Position numbers and translations under genes: made by a program. Shown here piece by piece: positions 15,533 to 24,759 of a DNA stretch of 64,000 bases. The stretch comes from Bacteroidota bacterium (lineage in GTDB: Bacteria > Bacteroidota > Bacteroidia > Bacteroidales > UBA12481), in assembly GCA_018669475.1 (NCBI GenBank), contig JABHCC010000010.1, positions 1 to 64,000 on the forward strand, given 5' to 3'. A model generated the notes under the pieces. It did no database searches, was not told the origin of the DNA, and saw only the letters and a list, made by a program, of their open reading frames with translations. Each line of letters opens with the position of its first letter. Position 1 is the first letter of the stretch.

Positions 15533-16765
15533 TTAGTTCTTCAAATAAACTATCCTGACAATCGGATTATCTTCAATAGAACTGGTTTCTACCAATTCAC
15601 CCAGCTCCTTCCCATGCGGTGTAGCCAGCACTTCTTCTTTTTCGAAAAAGCCAGTCTCTTCGAGCTCTTTTAGATCGGTCATTTGATGGATTGAAGTAAG
15701 GGAGCCTTGATCCTGATCGATTTTTGACCAGGGGTAGTTGAAACCATCCAGGTCGTTGTTGAGATCAGCGATATGATCTTTTCTTCCGTATGGTACGTAA
15801 ACATCCGGTAGGGAAAATAGCTCATCTTTCTTTTTGTCATAATATAGCAGTGTAAACTTCTTTTTATACCAAACGGTGAAGGTGAGGTAATTATCGGTTT
15901 CCCAAAAACTATTCAATCGGTAATAATTGTTGATATCGTTTGCGAAAAGAGCATCCTGGGTGATGAGTTTGCCGTGGGTGTTGAAGACCACTCTAGGAAT
16001 CAGGCCCTCATCCAGGGATACCTGAAATAGAGTGTCGTTGGCCTGTTCTCTGATGAATAACTGATCGTTGTATTGATAACTCAGGATCGGAACGCCCGGA
16101 AAAGGCATGTCACGTGCATCAACGCCGTGCCAGGTTCTGGTTATCAATGTGTCGATTTGCTTCAGTTGGTCGGAATAATTTAAAACGAGCGGATAGTTGG
16201 GTCGATTCAACATCTGGACAGTAGTCACGCTTAAGTTTATTTCATCGTTAAGGAAGAAGCCTGAATTCCATTGCAGAAGCGGTTTGCCTTTATTGACAAA
16301 CTCACCCTCGGCTGTAAAGAGATATAATTCGACATAAACCAGATCGGTGAAGGCAATATGCGATCCGGATGGGTTGATCGACCATTGAAACATGCCCATG
16401 TATTCACCCGGGCCTTTCCCTTGTTTGTCGATCTTATAAAGAAATTCTCCTTGCAGATTAAACACGTGGATCACCGGTGGTTGAACTTCCATCACGAATA
16501 CTTTATCACCCCTGACCAGGACACGCCCATGGCCGATCAGGCATTCTGGGCTGGTTTCTAGTTTGACGTAAGAGATGCGATCGGCGATCTCGCTGAGTAC
16601 CATTTTCTTCTGGTTGGCAAAACCCGCTTCGATATCCAGGGTGAGAAACTCAGACGGTTGTTGCGTGGTGCAGGCAGATAGGATAAGGGCGAAGGCGAAG
16701 ACCAGGGCCGCCAGATTAGTGGCCTTACGACATGTGATTTGTATCGTGTATTGTGCCTCTCTCAT
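15533..16765 (-). CDS. 6-bladed beta-propeller lipoprotein 3
   Basis: A 410-residue lipoprotein with LILSAC (C32) after a longer N-terminal tail. It has YVKLETSPECLIG, FNLQGEFLYKID, GKGPGEY and the ending EDNPIVRIVYLKN, closest to paralog 1 at 6839-8086. Its start ATG overlaps the TGA of the upstream gene by 4 bp, so it is coupled to it. The orphan tail at 13994-14113 closely matches this gene's end. Function unknown. Confidence 0.85.
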   Translation of the reverse strand: MREAQYTIQITCRKATNLAALVFAFALILSACTTQQPSEFLTLDIEAGFANQKKMVLSEIADRISYVKLETSPECLIGHGRVLVRGDKVFVMEVQPPVIHVFNLQGEFLYKIDKQGKGPGEYMGMFQWSINPSGSHIAFTDLVYVELYLFTAEGEFVNKGKPLLQWNSGFFLNDEINLSVTTVQMLNRPNYPLVLNYSDQLKQIDTLITRTWHGVDARDMPFPGVPILSYQYNDQLFIREQANDTLFQVSLDEGLIPRVVFNTHGKLITQDALFANDINNYYRLNSFWETDNYLTFTVWYKKKFTLLYYDKKKDELFSLPDVYVPYGRKDHIADLNNDLDGFNYPWSKIDQDQGSLTSIHQMTDLKELEETGFFEKEEVLATPHGKELGELVETSSIEDNPIVRIVYLKN

Positions 16766-17898
16766 TTTCCTATTTTCGCTATGATGAGTACAGGATTACT
16801 ATTCTCATTCAGGTCTTTGGCCAAAGCCATTACATGTTGATCGGCTCCTGCCTCAGCAGCCATTTCCATGAAATCAATGGCATGAATTTCAAAGCACAAT
16901 AATGGTGCTTCTTCAATACACAAGCTAAGCGGAGAAAGCTTGAGTCCAAATTCCCTTATGTCAAACTTTTCAAAGAAATAACTTTCACCGGCAACCCTGT
17001 TTACATAGAAGTAGTGCGGAAAACTCATCCTGATTTTCCCGGGCTGAATGCTGATCGTTCTCTTGATGGCCAGCAAAAATGCTGAATTATAACTCATTGT
17101 GTTCAATTGAATGGCCCGATCGTGTCCTTTGCTATCGGCTTGTACATCAGGTAATTCGAATTTGAAATCCAATTCAGGCTTTGAGCCTTCAACATTCATG
17201 ATGGAATCCCCCTGTGAGTTAACCATGTACAAAGTCTCTTGAGTTTGGAGGAAATTATATGGCCCCAAATGAACCCTGTTGTTTATGGCCCTGCTACTTA
17301 AAAAGTCTTCCCTGAGTAGCTCTCCATTTGAGTTTTGCTGGTACAAGAACCTGATATACCGCTCTTCTTTCACAGAATCAGCCACCGTTGTCAAGCCCTT
17401 ATCCGATAGGGTATAATCATTTAAACGTCCACTCGGTACCGCCAATTCAACAGCCACACTTTCTCCAGTCTTGAGATTGATCCCCTGCAACTCATTACCA
17501 GGTTTTCCTGCATCGGTATAATATAACATCTGCTCATAGATCTTCATCAAACGGATGTACACGTACTCTCCAGGTCCTTTGCCCTGTTTGGATAGTAAAC
17601 GATTGAAAGATCCATCACGATTATACAATAACAATGTTTTATTCGTCTCGATTACAATGAAGTCTTCACTAATTGCATAGGTATTGTGTCCGCCCCCTAC
17701 CAATGCTTCATGCGTTTTTGCGAGCGGAATAATCTCAACCTTTTCGCTGATAAATGAAACATCGAGATCCAAGGTGTCAGAAACTGAACTGATATCCAAG
17801 CTGTTCACGACAGATGGATCACCATTGCCATATCTATCTGACGAATTTTGGCATGACCAGACAAACAATATGATGAGTAGAAAAACTAATTTCCTCAT
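16762..17898 (-). CDS. 6-bladed beta-propeller lipoprotein 4
   Basis: A 378-residue lipoprotein (FVWSC, C16). Family signs are IIPLAKTHEALVGG, YNRDGSFNRLLS, GKGPGEY and the ending NSNPVLIIAKIGK. It forms a 4-bp start-stop overlap with gene 3 downstream, and its own ATG overlaps the TGA of an orphan propeller tail just upstream (17895-17972). The tandem order 5-(tail)-4-3 on one strand suggests an operon grown by duplication. Confidence 0.85.
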   Translation of the reverse strand: MRKLVFLLIILFVWSCQNSSDRYGNGDPSVVNSLDISSVSDTLDLDVSFISEKVEIIPLAKTHEALVGGGHNTYAISEDFIVIETNKTLLLYNRDGSFNRLLSKQGKGPGEYVYIRLMKIYEQMLYYTDAGKPGNELQGINLKTGESVAVELAVPSGRLNDYTLSDKGLTTVADSVKEERYIRFLYQQNSNGELLREDFLSSRAINNRVHLGPYNFLQTQETLYMVNSQGDSIMNVEGSKPELDFKFELPDVQADSKGHDRAIQLNTMSYNSAFLLAIKRTISIQPGKIRMSFPHYFYVNRVAGESYFFEKFDIREFGLKLSPLSLCIEEAPLLCFEIHAIDFMEMAAEAGADQHVMALAKDLNENSNPVLIIAKIGK

Positions 17899-17972
17899 GC
17901 TGTGTTAAGATTATGTTTTAACTCACCGACAAGTAAGTAGGGATTATCATTTTCGTAAACTTCCCGGATGAT
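17895..17972 (-). pseudogene. Orphan C-terminal tail of another propeller gene
   Basis: Just past the stop of gene 5 (TAA at 17977-17979), in another frame, the minus strand encodes TIIREVYENDNPYLLVGELK and then HNLNTA before TGA. It resembles the end of gene 5 itself (ILETLDENDN, LLVGELKKGL). The TGA overlaps the start ATG of gene 4. It is the 3' end of a lost paralog kept in the operon. Confidence 0.75.
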
Positions 17973-17976
17973 CGTT

Positions 17977-19179
17977 TTACAGCCCCTTCTTCAACTCCCC
18001 AACCAGCAACCAGTGATTGTCATTTTCATCCAGGGTCTCCAGGATGGTTCCCAGTCTGGATTTTAGATTCTTGGCTATATCCGGCAGGTGATACATGGAA
18101 TCAACTTTTTCGTAAAAATCGACAGCCTCGTACCGGGCTACTCCTTTTCGGTTAGGCAAAATCTGAAGGTAGAATGGATCATTGAAGCCCAGATAATCAT
18201 TCTTTATACTCCCAATCTTATGAACCTGGCCAGTCTTTTGATTGAAAACAATCTCTTCCGAATCCGAAATGGTGGGGCGGGCCCTACCAGAGCGTTCATC
18301 TACTACCACATCAGTGATGCGGGAGATGCCTCCCTTAAACAGATTCTTTGTCATTAGATACAGACCTGTATATACACTTCCTATCTCCTGTTTTTCATAG
18401 GCACTCGGATGGTCACTCCATGAGGTAATCACCGGCAGCAATTCATCCTCTTCTAAGCGAAATATGGTATCGCCTCCAAACAAATATCTGAAATAGATCT
18501 CGCCATCCACTAAACGAATTTGACCATTAGTGATGCCCTTGGGGTGGGTTTTATTCATTTCCCACAATAGCCTGCCGGATGTGGTTTGACAGAAAACCGG
18601 GCAAGTCGATGGACTTCCCCTAACCTGCATGGTAGTGCAGTACATCAGACTGTCATTCAGTACGATAATGTCTCTTACATGTGATTCACCACCTGTATTC
18701 CGGAATGGTATGTAAGTAATCTCTCCAGAATTGATTCCAACACAAAGTGCTTTATCCCTGTGTAATTGTCCATCTGTGGTATACAACTTATCGTTTTTTT
18801 CATCCACAAAAATGTTTCGATTAGCATCCATTACCTCTCCGGGCCCTCCGCCCTGTGCAGCCAGGACCCGAACAAACTTCCCGCTGGCTGAAAATTGTAA
18901 AATACCATGATCAGCGGTAGAAACAATAATGTATTCTTCACCTACATACGTTCGCATCAGGTGTCGCATCAGGCTATTCTCAGTGGTCTCCAATTCAATC
19001 ATCCGGATGTTCTCAAACCAATCAGTGAACTTGACTTCTGCTTCATCTTCAATCAGATCAAGCATAATCTTTGGGATGGTTTCTCCGTTGGCATCCACAT
19101 ACTCCACAGCTGTGCTTCCTGGTTTCTGGCAGCTTAAACAAACAAGTAGCAGAACACTTGTAATGGCAATGTTTTTCAT
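17977..19179 (-). CDS. 6-bladed beta-propeller lipoprotein 5
   Basis: A 400-residue lipoprotein (VCLSC, C17). It has MIELETTENSLM, FSASGKFVRVLA, the variant loop GGGPGEV and the ending DNHWLLVGELKKGL. It is the first gene of the 5-4-3 block. The roughly 100-bp leader repeat R2 ends at its start codon and probably supplies the promoter. Function unknown. Confidence 0.85.
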   Translation of the reverse strand: MKNIAITSVLLLVCLSCQKPGSTAVEYVDANGETIPKIMLDLIEDEAEVKFTDWFENIRMIELETTENSLMRHLMRTYVGEEYIIVSTADHGILQFSASGKFVRVLAAQGGGPGEVMDANRNIFVDEKNDKLYTTDGQLHRDKALCVGINSGEITYIPFRNTGGESHVRDIIVLNDSLMYCTTMQVRGSPSTCPVFCQTTSGRLLWEMNKTHPKGITNGQIRLVDGEIYFRYLFGGDTIFRLEEDELLPVITSWSDHPSAYEKQEIGSVYTGLYLMTKNLFKGGISRITDVVVDERSGRARPTISDSEEIVFNQKTGQVHKIGSIKNDYLGFNDPFYLQILPNRKGVARYEAVDFYEKVDSMYHLPDIAKNLKSRLGTILETLDENDNHWLLVGELKKGL

Positions 19180-19278
19180 CCGTTTATACTTTTTTTTTAT
19201 TTGTCGGATGGAGCTCGCATAACAAAAACAATCATCCGTGTGTGTTAAAATATTTTCCTTTTGTCATGCTCGGTTCAT
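19177..19278 (-). repeat. Leader repeat R2 (promoter-like core and start-codon hairpin)
   Basis: In gene direction it runs GAACCGAGCATGACAAAAGG, an AT segment, ACACACACGGATGATTG, TTTTTGTTATGCGAGCTC and CATCCG, then an A/T-rich loop and CGGATG, where ATG is the start codon. CATCCG and CGGATG can pair over 6 bp around a 22-nt A-rich loop. The same element precedes propeller 6, queA, neuB and guaD. Confidence 0.85.
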
Positions 19279-19399
19279 AGTAAAATAATGAATTCGTTTG
19301 GGGGGGACGGTTCAAGCCTAAAGATAGGATTTTTGAAATTGCAATCCTATAGATGAAAGACGAGAATTTTTATCGGAATTCGGTATTCATTGCAGCTTT

Positions 19400-19440
19400 C
19401 GAAATGTCGAATGTCGAATCATGATTGAAGAATGTCGAAG
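19400..19440. repeat. 7-bp periodic array (AATGTCG type)
   Basis: AATGTCG, AATGTCG, AATCATG, ATTGAAG, AATGTCG follow one another in register. It lies downstream of the truncated ATPase gene. Confidence 0.6.
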
Positions 19441-19462
19441 TTATTTATTCTATCCCATGGAA

Positions 19463-19669
19463 TTACTTTAACCCCCGTGCTGCGCGTATAGTGTTGATCT
19501 CCTGAATAGACAATCGCTCCTTCCGATTTTCAAAGCTAACATATTCCTTTTCAGTAAAAACAGCCCTTGCTAATGTGGTTTTACCAGATTGACGTGGTCC
19601 CACCAGGGCAACAGCTTTGAATTGTTGGAATAATGTGAATAATTCTATACCTGCATCTCGATTAATCAT
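19463..19669 (-). pseudogene. Truncated AAA_14/DUF4143-type ATPase
   Basis: A 68-residue frame starting MINRDAG with the Walker A motif VALVGPRQSGKTTLARAVF, as in the ATPases with AAA_14 and DUF4143 domains (normally about 400 residues). It diverges soon after YVSFENRKERL and ends, so Walker B and the C-terminal domain are missing. It is flanked on both sides by 7-bp periodic arrays. It is probably an inactive 5' fragment. Confidence 0.65.
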
Positions 19670-19737
19670 AAAGTGAATTTACAATATCGGAATTCAATTC
19701 CCAAATTGTAAGCATTTGTTTAATAAAAAGGTTTCCC

Positions 19738-19824
19738 TTCATTATTCATCATTCATTAATCGATATTCGTTATTCTATTCAACATTCTGAATGTCGAATG
19801 TCGAACATCGAACTCCGAATGTAG
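19738..19824. repeat. 7-bp periodic array (TTCATTA to TCGAATG type)
   Basis: Units TTCATTA, TTCATCA, TTCATTA, ATCGATA, TTCGTTA, then TCGAATG, TCGAACA, TCGAACT, CCGAATG keep a 7-bp step although the unit sequence drifts. It separates the truncated ATPase from propeller 6. Confidence 0.65.
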
Positions 19825-19831
19825 AGGTATT

Positions 19832-21112
19832 TCAAATTTTGTATTCCTTTCGTTCTTTAAACAAAAACAACACCGGATTACTCTCCTCGTCAATCTTATC
19901 CCTGAGCGCCTTCACTTTGGCCAGTTTTTTCTCAGCTATACTTCCTTCTTCCAGCCCTTTATCAATCCATTCAACCACATCAAGGGCCTGGTAAATCCGG
20001 TAGGTTTGTCCCAATGGATCGAACTTAATACCCTCGGATGAATAATCATCTGGAACAAAGCCCAGTAAATCATCTGTTAATTTAACATTGTATACTGCAC
20101 CATTAGTCTTATCTACAATCAGATTGAAATAATCGGCTCCATATTCTCCACCCCATTGCCCGGGACGATATTCATTCATCTTTTGCTTCGTAATCACCCT
20201 CTTTTCCAAAATCCAATACGCTTCTCTTTCACCAATAATTTCAACACTATAAGTACCAACCCAAGCCTGCGGATCAATAATTTTATTGATCGGGGTATGC
20301 TTCTCACCATACTTAAAAATGGCCTGCGGGATCAAATTCAAGCCTTCCAATTGATACACCGTATCGTCTCCGGGATTGTGAAAATGCCAGTTGTCATCAT
20401 ACTGATACAATGCAGCTCTTCCTCCCCATGGTGTATAGCCACTTGAGTTTTTAGGCGGATAGTCTACCCGCTCTAGTGTTTTGATAATCTCACCTGTTTT
20501 ATTAAACCAGAACAAACTGGCAGAATCTCTTAAATACTCTGGTCGCCCAGCAAGGGCACCAGCCACAACATAAATGTCATCCTCAAGTCTGGCCACATCC
20601 TGGACCAATTCTACCGGACAGTCGATCTCCTCAAACAGCTGTCCTACATCATTAAAATATTGAATATGCGGATAAATCCCGTTGAACTGAACCTTTAATA
20701 GTTTCTCGTTGGGATGATAGGTTGCATCCTCCATGAAATATCCAGTGTGTTCCCCCGGTCCTTTTCCAGTTCCTCCAATTTCACGAATAAAACGCCCGTC
20801 CATGCCAAATTCATATACTCTACAGGGATCTCCCATACCAATCTGGGTCGACAAAATCAGGGAATGATCAGTGAAAGTTGTCTGACTGTTCATGATCATG
20901 CATTCCTCACTGGTTTCGAGGGGAATCATTTCCACATCCTCAAACAGCGCCGACCAGCCGACAGTTGTGGCCGAATCGGGGGCGAGGTCAACACGGAGGA
21001 GTGAAATTTTTTGTCCATTGATAGTAGTGAATATTTCAGAATCATTTTGACTTTTAGGCCCGCAAGCAAAGAGTAAGCCGGCAATAGAAAGCAGAGCAAT
21101 AGTTTTTTTCAT
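19832..21112 (-). CDS. 6-bladed beta-propeller lipoprotein 6
   Basis: A 426-residue lipoprotein starting MKKTIALLSI with GLLFAC (C17). MIPLETSEECMIM, FGMDGRFIREIG, GKGPGEH and the ending ESNPVLFLFKERKEYKI mark the family. I chose the ATG at 21112: a longer frame starting at 21160 only translates leader repeat R3. R3 ends exactly at this start codon, as R2 does at gene 5. It is separated from the 5-4-3 block by the broken ATPase and the heptad arrays. Function unknown. Confidence 0.85.
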   Translation of the reverse strand: MKKTIALLSIAGLLFACGPKSQNDSEIFTTINGQKISLLRVDLAPDSATTVGWSALFEDVEMIPLETSEECMIMNSQTTFTDHSLILSTQIGMGDPCRVYEFGMDGRFIREIGGTGKGPGEHTGYFMEDATYHPNEKLLKVQFNGIYPHIQYFNDVGQLFEEIDCPVELVQDVARLEDDIYVVAGALAGRPEYLRDSASLFWFNKTGEIIKTLERVDYPPKNSSGYTPWGGRAALYQYDDNWHFHNPGDDTVYQLEGLNLIPQAIFKYGEKHTPINKIIDPQAWVGTYSVEIIGEREAYWILEKRVITKQKMNEYRPGQWGGEYGADYFNLIVDKTNGAVYNVKLTDDLLGFVPDDYSSEGIKFDPLGQTYRIYQALDVVEWIDKGLEEGSIAEKKLAKVKALRDKIDEESNPVLFLFKERKEYKI

Positions 21113-21210
21113 CCGTTTGTATTTAAAAAAAATCGGATGGAGCTCGCACAACAAAAACAATCATCCATGTGTGTGTTAAAATATTTTTCCTTTTGTCATG
21201 CTCGGTTCAT
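21110..21210 (-). repeat. Leader repeat R3
   Basis: Nearly identical to R2: GAACCGAGCATGACAAAAGG, then TTTTTGTTGTGCGAGCTC, CATCCG and CGGATG at the start codon, with an 18-nt A/T loop. The perfect 6-bp start-codon stem is kept although the loop sequence differs. Confidence 0.85.
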
Positions 21211-21428
21211 CATTTTAGGTTTCTAAAATCATCATTCGCTAAATTGATATTCGATTTTATATAATTCAAAAAACAAAACATCAGGTATTCAACAAATGAG
21301 AGGAATATTAAAATTAACACAAAAAGAGGGTGAAAATTGTGCCTGCTTCGTCCTATTTATAGTAAAAAAACGCCAGCAATGTTGAATGTGAAATCAGAAT
21401 TACTCTGTAACTCCTCGCTGCTTCTCGG

Positions 21429-21470
21429 AAAAAACGAAGGATTGCCCCTTTAAGTTCGGGACAATCCTTC
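21429..21470 (-). terminator. Rho-independent terminator of the methyltransferase gene
   Basis: On the minus strand GAAGGATTG-T-CCC pairs with GGG-G-CAATCCTTC, followed by GTTTTTTCC. It starts about 12 bp after the methyltransferase stop. The 218 bp between it and R3 hold only a doubtful 29-residue frame at 21296-21385. Confidence 0.85.
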
Positions 21471-21481
21471 AATATCAAAGA

Positions 21482-22255
21482 CTAAATCTTCTTCCCGATA
21501 TAAAAAACATAACCGTAAAACTTTTTGTACTTGTAATACAACTGTTCTTCATCCTGTTGGTTCGCTATAAACTCTTCAGCGGCTTGATTACCAGCATGTT
21601 TTTTAAGAAATAACTTCTGTGCAGAGACCTGGGGGGCATAAAAATGCTCTGTCCAGCAGTTTTCAGGCAGAATAAAAGAGGCCACCGGAATGTAACCAGC
21701 CTTTTGCATCTGTTCTACCTTATTAGGAATAGTATCTATCCCGTCATAAGCATCCATCCAAAAGTCAGTGATCTCTTCAGGCCTTTCTTCGGTAAACCAT
21801 GACGCTTCTGAAACAGCAATATAGCCACCGGGTTTGAGGAATTTTCGCCATTCCTTAAGTCCTTGTTCAAACCCAATATTATAAATTGCTCCTTCAGACC
21901 AGATCAGGTCTAATTCTTCATTCTGAAAATGAAGCTTATCCATCGACTCCACTGTACCTTTAACTCTTTCCTGAAGATTTAACTTGACTGCATTGGAGTT
22001 GAACAGGTCAATAAAAGCAGGAAACAGATCGATACCATTGATATGTCCCGGGGCATTCTGTGCCAGTACCATAGTCTGCCCACCTGTTCCACAACCGATA
22101 TCAGCAATTCTTGATTCGGAAGTCAGATTATCGATAAAGCTCAGGGCTTTAATAGTCACCTCAGGGCTTCCAGGCCCCTGCCTTTCAACACTTGAATAGT
22201 ATTCGCAAATTAAACCCAGGTCGAAGTCGTGGATTGATTTATTTTCGTCACTCAT
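21482..22255 (-). CDS. Class I SAM-dependent methyltransferase
   Basis: A 257-residue cytosolic protein with motif I DIGCGTGG (52-59), GIDLFPAF as motif II, and [13 protein letters not shown] followed by [11 protein letters not shown], the order of the Methyltransf_11/25 fold. There are no membrane segments or extra domains. The substrate cannot be read from sequence. It is a single-gene unit with a strong terminator of its own. Confidence 0.85.
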   Translation of the reverse strand: MSDENKSIHDFDLGLICEYYSSVERQGPGSPEVTIKALSFIDNLTSESRIADIGCGTGGQTMVLAQNAPGHINGIDLFPAFIDLFNSNAVKLNLQERVKGTVESMDKLHFQNEELDLIWSEGAIYNIGFEQGLKEWRKFLKPGGYIAVSEASWFTEERPEEITDFWMDAYDGIDTIPNKVEQMQKAGYIPVASFILPENCWTEHFYAPQVSAQKLFLKKHAGNQAAEEFIANQQDEEQLYYKYKKFYGYVFYIGKKI

Positions 22256-22530
22256 GATGATAAAGTTTTAAATCGTTGAACCAAAGTGTCGGGGTCGACA
22301 TAACCCAGACCCATGCACAACTAGTAAATATATATATATGAAAATAACCCTGGCAAGAATTTGCCAGAATATCAAATACAGGATAACCTTGGGCTATACA
22401 CCTTAGGTTATTTACCTCACCAAATCCTTCTTAAAATTAAACATACAAAGTTTCTATACCTGTCAAAGGTAGGAATATATATCTTATTAGGGATACCAGA
22501 TCAGGAAGCTTAAAGTAACTTCACAAGTAA

Positions 22531-23808
22531 TCAACCCCGCTGCCTTGGATAGTACTGCCTGCGCTTTTTGGTTCCTCCACCGCCACCTGCATTCCCTGAT
22601 CGTGATTGCTGATAAGGTTTTCGTGGTTTCGTTGTTGGTTTCGCTTTTACCTGAACAGGTTCGTCTATCTCGTAATCAAGGTAAGGATGATCTGCTATTA
22701 CAGGTATTCTCTGATTAATAAGCTTTTGGATATCACGTAAATATGCCTTTTCTTCCTCATTACAGAATGACCAGGCAATTCCACTTGCTTGTGCTCTGCC
22801 AGTACGACCAATACGGTGAATATAAGTCTCTGAAACATTTGGCAAATCATAATTTATTACGTGGGATATTTCCTCTACGTCTATTCCTCGAGCGGCTATG
22901 TCGGTAGCTACCAGAATACTTGAGCGTCCGCTTTTAAAATTGCCTAAAGCCCTTTGGCGTGCTCCTTGTGACTTATTGCCGTGGATTGCTTCTGCCTGGA
23001 TGTCTGCCCTTCTTAGCATTTTTACAATCTTGTCTGCTCCGTGCTTTGTTCTTGAAAAAATTAGAGCAGAGCTAACAGGCTTCTTTTTTAGCAGGTGGAT
23101 CAATAACTTGATCTTTCCTCTCTTGCTTACGAAATAAACAGCCTGCTCAACCTTTTCGGCTGTTGCCTGTTCAGGCTGAATAGTTACTTTTTCAGGATTC
23201 CCAAGTATTTTTCTTGATAAATCCATTATCGCAGGAGGCATAGTTGCCGAGAAGAATAGGGACTGTCGTTCTGCTGGCAATTTTTGTATCACCTTGCGAA
23301 TATCATGAATAAAACCCATGTCGAGCATATGATCGGCCTCATCCAGCACAGAGAATTTCACATCCTTTAATGTGATATAACCCTGGTCTATCAGGTCTAG
23401 CAAACGTCCAGGCGTTGCAACCAGCACGTCAACACCTCTGCTAAGAGCATCGGTTTGCTGGCCTTGTTTTACTCCACCATAGATAACTGTATTTCTTATT
23501 CCTGTAAATTTCCCGTAAGTAGAGAATCCCTCCCCTATCTGAATTGCTAATTCCCTTGTGGGTGTAACAACGAGAGCCTGAATCTTACGCCTGCCTTTGT
23601 TACGATTCCTGTTTAAAAAGAGATGCTGTAGTATTGGGATGGCAAAAGCTGCTGTCTTACCTGTCCCGGTCTGAGCACAACCCAACAGGTCTTTCCTGCG
23701 CAAAAGGATTGGAATGGATTGTTCCTGAATCGGTGTTGGGTGAGCATAGCCTTCTGCCTCAAGGGCTCGAAGGATAGGCTCTATAATTCCTAAATCTTTG
23801 AAAGTCAT
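22531..23808 (-). CDS. rhlE: DEAD-box RNA helicase, RhlE type
   Basis: A 425-residue helicase with motifs in order: Q motif (YAHPTPIQEQSIP), AQTGTGKT, PTRELA, TPGR, DEAD, SAT, then ARGIDVEEISHVINYDLP and HRIGRTGRA. The C-terminal tail is basic and Gly/Arg rich (GNAGGGGGTKKRR), as in RhlE homologs that remodel RNA in ribosome assembly or cold adaptation. A TAACTTTG promoter element lies 20-27 bp upstream of the ATG. Single gene. Confidence 0.93.
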   Translation of the reverse strand: MTFKDLGIIEPILRALEAEGYAHPTPIQEQSIPILLRRKDLLGCAQTGTGKTAAFAIPILQHLFLNRNRNKGRRKIQALVVTPTRELAIQIGEGFSTYGKFTGIRNTVIYGGVKQGQQTDALSRGVDVLVATPGRLLDLIDQGYITLKDVKFSVLDEADHMLDMGFIHDIRKVIQKLPAERQSLFFSATMPPAIMDLSRKILGNPEKVTIQPEQATAEKVEQAVYFVSKRGKIKLLIHLLKKKPVSSALIFSRTKHGADKIVKMLRRADIQAEAIHGNKSQGARQRALGNFKSGRSSILVATDIAARGIDVEEISHVINYDLPNVSETYIHRIGRTGRAQASGIAWSFCNEEEKAYLRDIQKLINQRIPVIADHPYLDYEIDEPVQVKAKPTTKPRKPYQQSRSGNAGGGGGTKKRRQYYPRQRG

Positions 23809-23827
23809 GTATTTTCAATAAGGGCGG

Positions 23828-23835
23828 CAAAGTTA
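23828..23835 (-). promoter_or_regulatory. -7 promoter element of the helicase gene
   Basis: On the minus strand TAACTTTG matches the Bacteroidota TAnnTTTG element exactly. Transcription would start near 23821, giving a short leader. No TTG was found at the -33 position. Confidence 0.5.
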
Positions 23836-23914
23836 ACATAATGTTTGTGTTATACCGTATTAGGCTCCCTCATTTTGAATTCCATGATCTGGCACATGTT
23901 TTATATCTCAAATG

Positions 23915-24550
23915 CTACATTCTAAAGGTTTGTTCATACTCGTCTGTTGCTGTCACTTTTCCTTGCTTCCATATGTATTTTCTTACCCAGGCATTATTAC
24001 TGCCAGTAAATTTTGGAAGCGTACTCGGATAATTTTCAGCGATTTTGTAATACACAAATGCCATCCTCCCTTCAATCCATACCGGCTCTTTGAAACCAGA
24101 CTGAATATAATCTGAATGATTAAGTTCACCTTTGCTTGTAAACACTTTCATTTCGCTAACTGAAGGTCCTGTTCCTCCTTCGAAAAGTAAATAGCTGTTG
24201 TGATGACAAGATCCCAGAAATGTTATATTAGGAATCAAATAATCTTTTTTGTCATTTGGATTTAACTTAATAATCCATTTCCCATCTGACATATTACATA
24301 AGCCAATATAATCAGGTGTTACGTTTGGTTCTTTGTAAAAGGCGTAGAAAAACAATCCGTGTAAAGTACTCTGGTCTATTCTGTAATCTTTGCTTGCTGA
24401 TATTTTAATCTTGTCAACTACATCCTTTTTGTTATACACTTTCAGTACACCCTTACTATAAACAGCTTTGTAATCGGCATTTCCCTGACTAACAGCAGAA
24501 TGACATCCAATGATCATTGCTAAAACGAATAATAACATAGAGTTTTTCAT
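23915..24550 (-). CDS. Exported protein of unknown function
   Basis: A 211-residue protein with a hydrophobic N-terminal signal (MKNSMLLFVLAMIIGC). C16 could be lipidated, or cleavage could follow AVSQ. The remainder is rich in beta-strand-like segments and Tyr (DYKAVYSKGVLKVYNKKDVV) with no motif I recognise. It lies between the helicase and the divergently transcribed protease pair. Function unknown. Confidence 0.7.
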   Translation of the reverse strand: MKNSMLLFVLAMIIGCHSAVSQGNADYKAVYSKGVLKVYNKKDVVDKIKISASKDYRIDQSTLHGLFFYAFYKEPNVTPDYIGLCNMSDGKWIIKLNPNDKKDYLIPNITFLGSCHHNSYLLFEGGTGPSVSEMKVFTSKGELNHSDYIQSGFKEPVWIEGRMAFVYYKIAENYPSTLPKFTGSNNAWVRKYIWKQGKVTATDEYEQTFRM

Positions 24551-24759
24551 GGGCTTAGATTTTATTTAGCATACAAGATATAAAATATCAACAGGTAAAT
24601 CTAATGCCATTCTATTTGTCTTCAATAGTTTAAGCCTGTTAATCAGATACTACATGATAAAGCATCTGAGATTTCAATCTGTTTCGTATCTTGTGCAGCC
24701 CTGACAAAACAATACATATGAATGCATTGTATTAGTAAATAGGATGAAGGAAAAAAGGG

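Noticed and set aside
19738-19824. Possible CRISPR or telomere-like repeat
   Set aside because: The 7-bp units run directly into each other, drift in sequence and have no spacers; no cas genes are present. The CCCTAA-like arrays at 33694 and 39227 are rejected as telomeric for the same reason.
6839-21112. A polysaccharide utilisation locus
   Set aside because: There is no SusC, SusD or PUL regulator; only two carbohydrate-active genes are present.
21149-21210. Mini-frame MTKGKIF within the leader repeat as a leader peptide
   Set aside because: The queA copy has lost it (its ATG is followed at once by TAA), and it lies upstream of the promoter-like core, so it would not be on the same transcript as the downstream gene.
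21296-21385. 29-codon plus-strand frame
   Set aside because: It is short, has no recognisable product and no sign of a promoter; kept only as a remark in the terminator entry.
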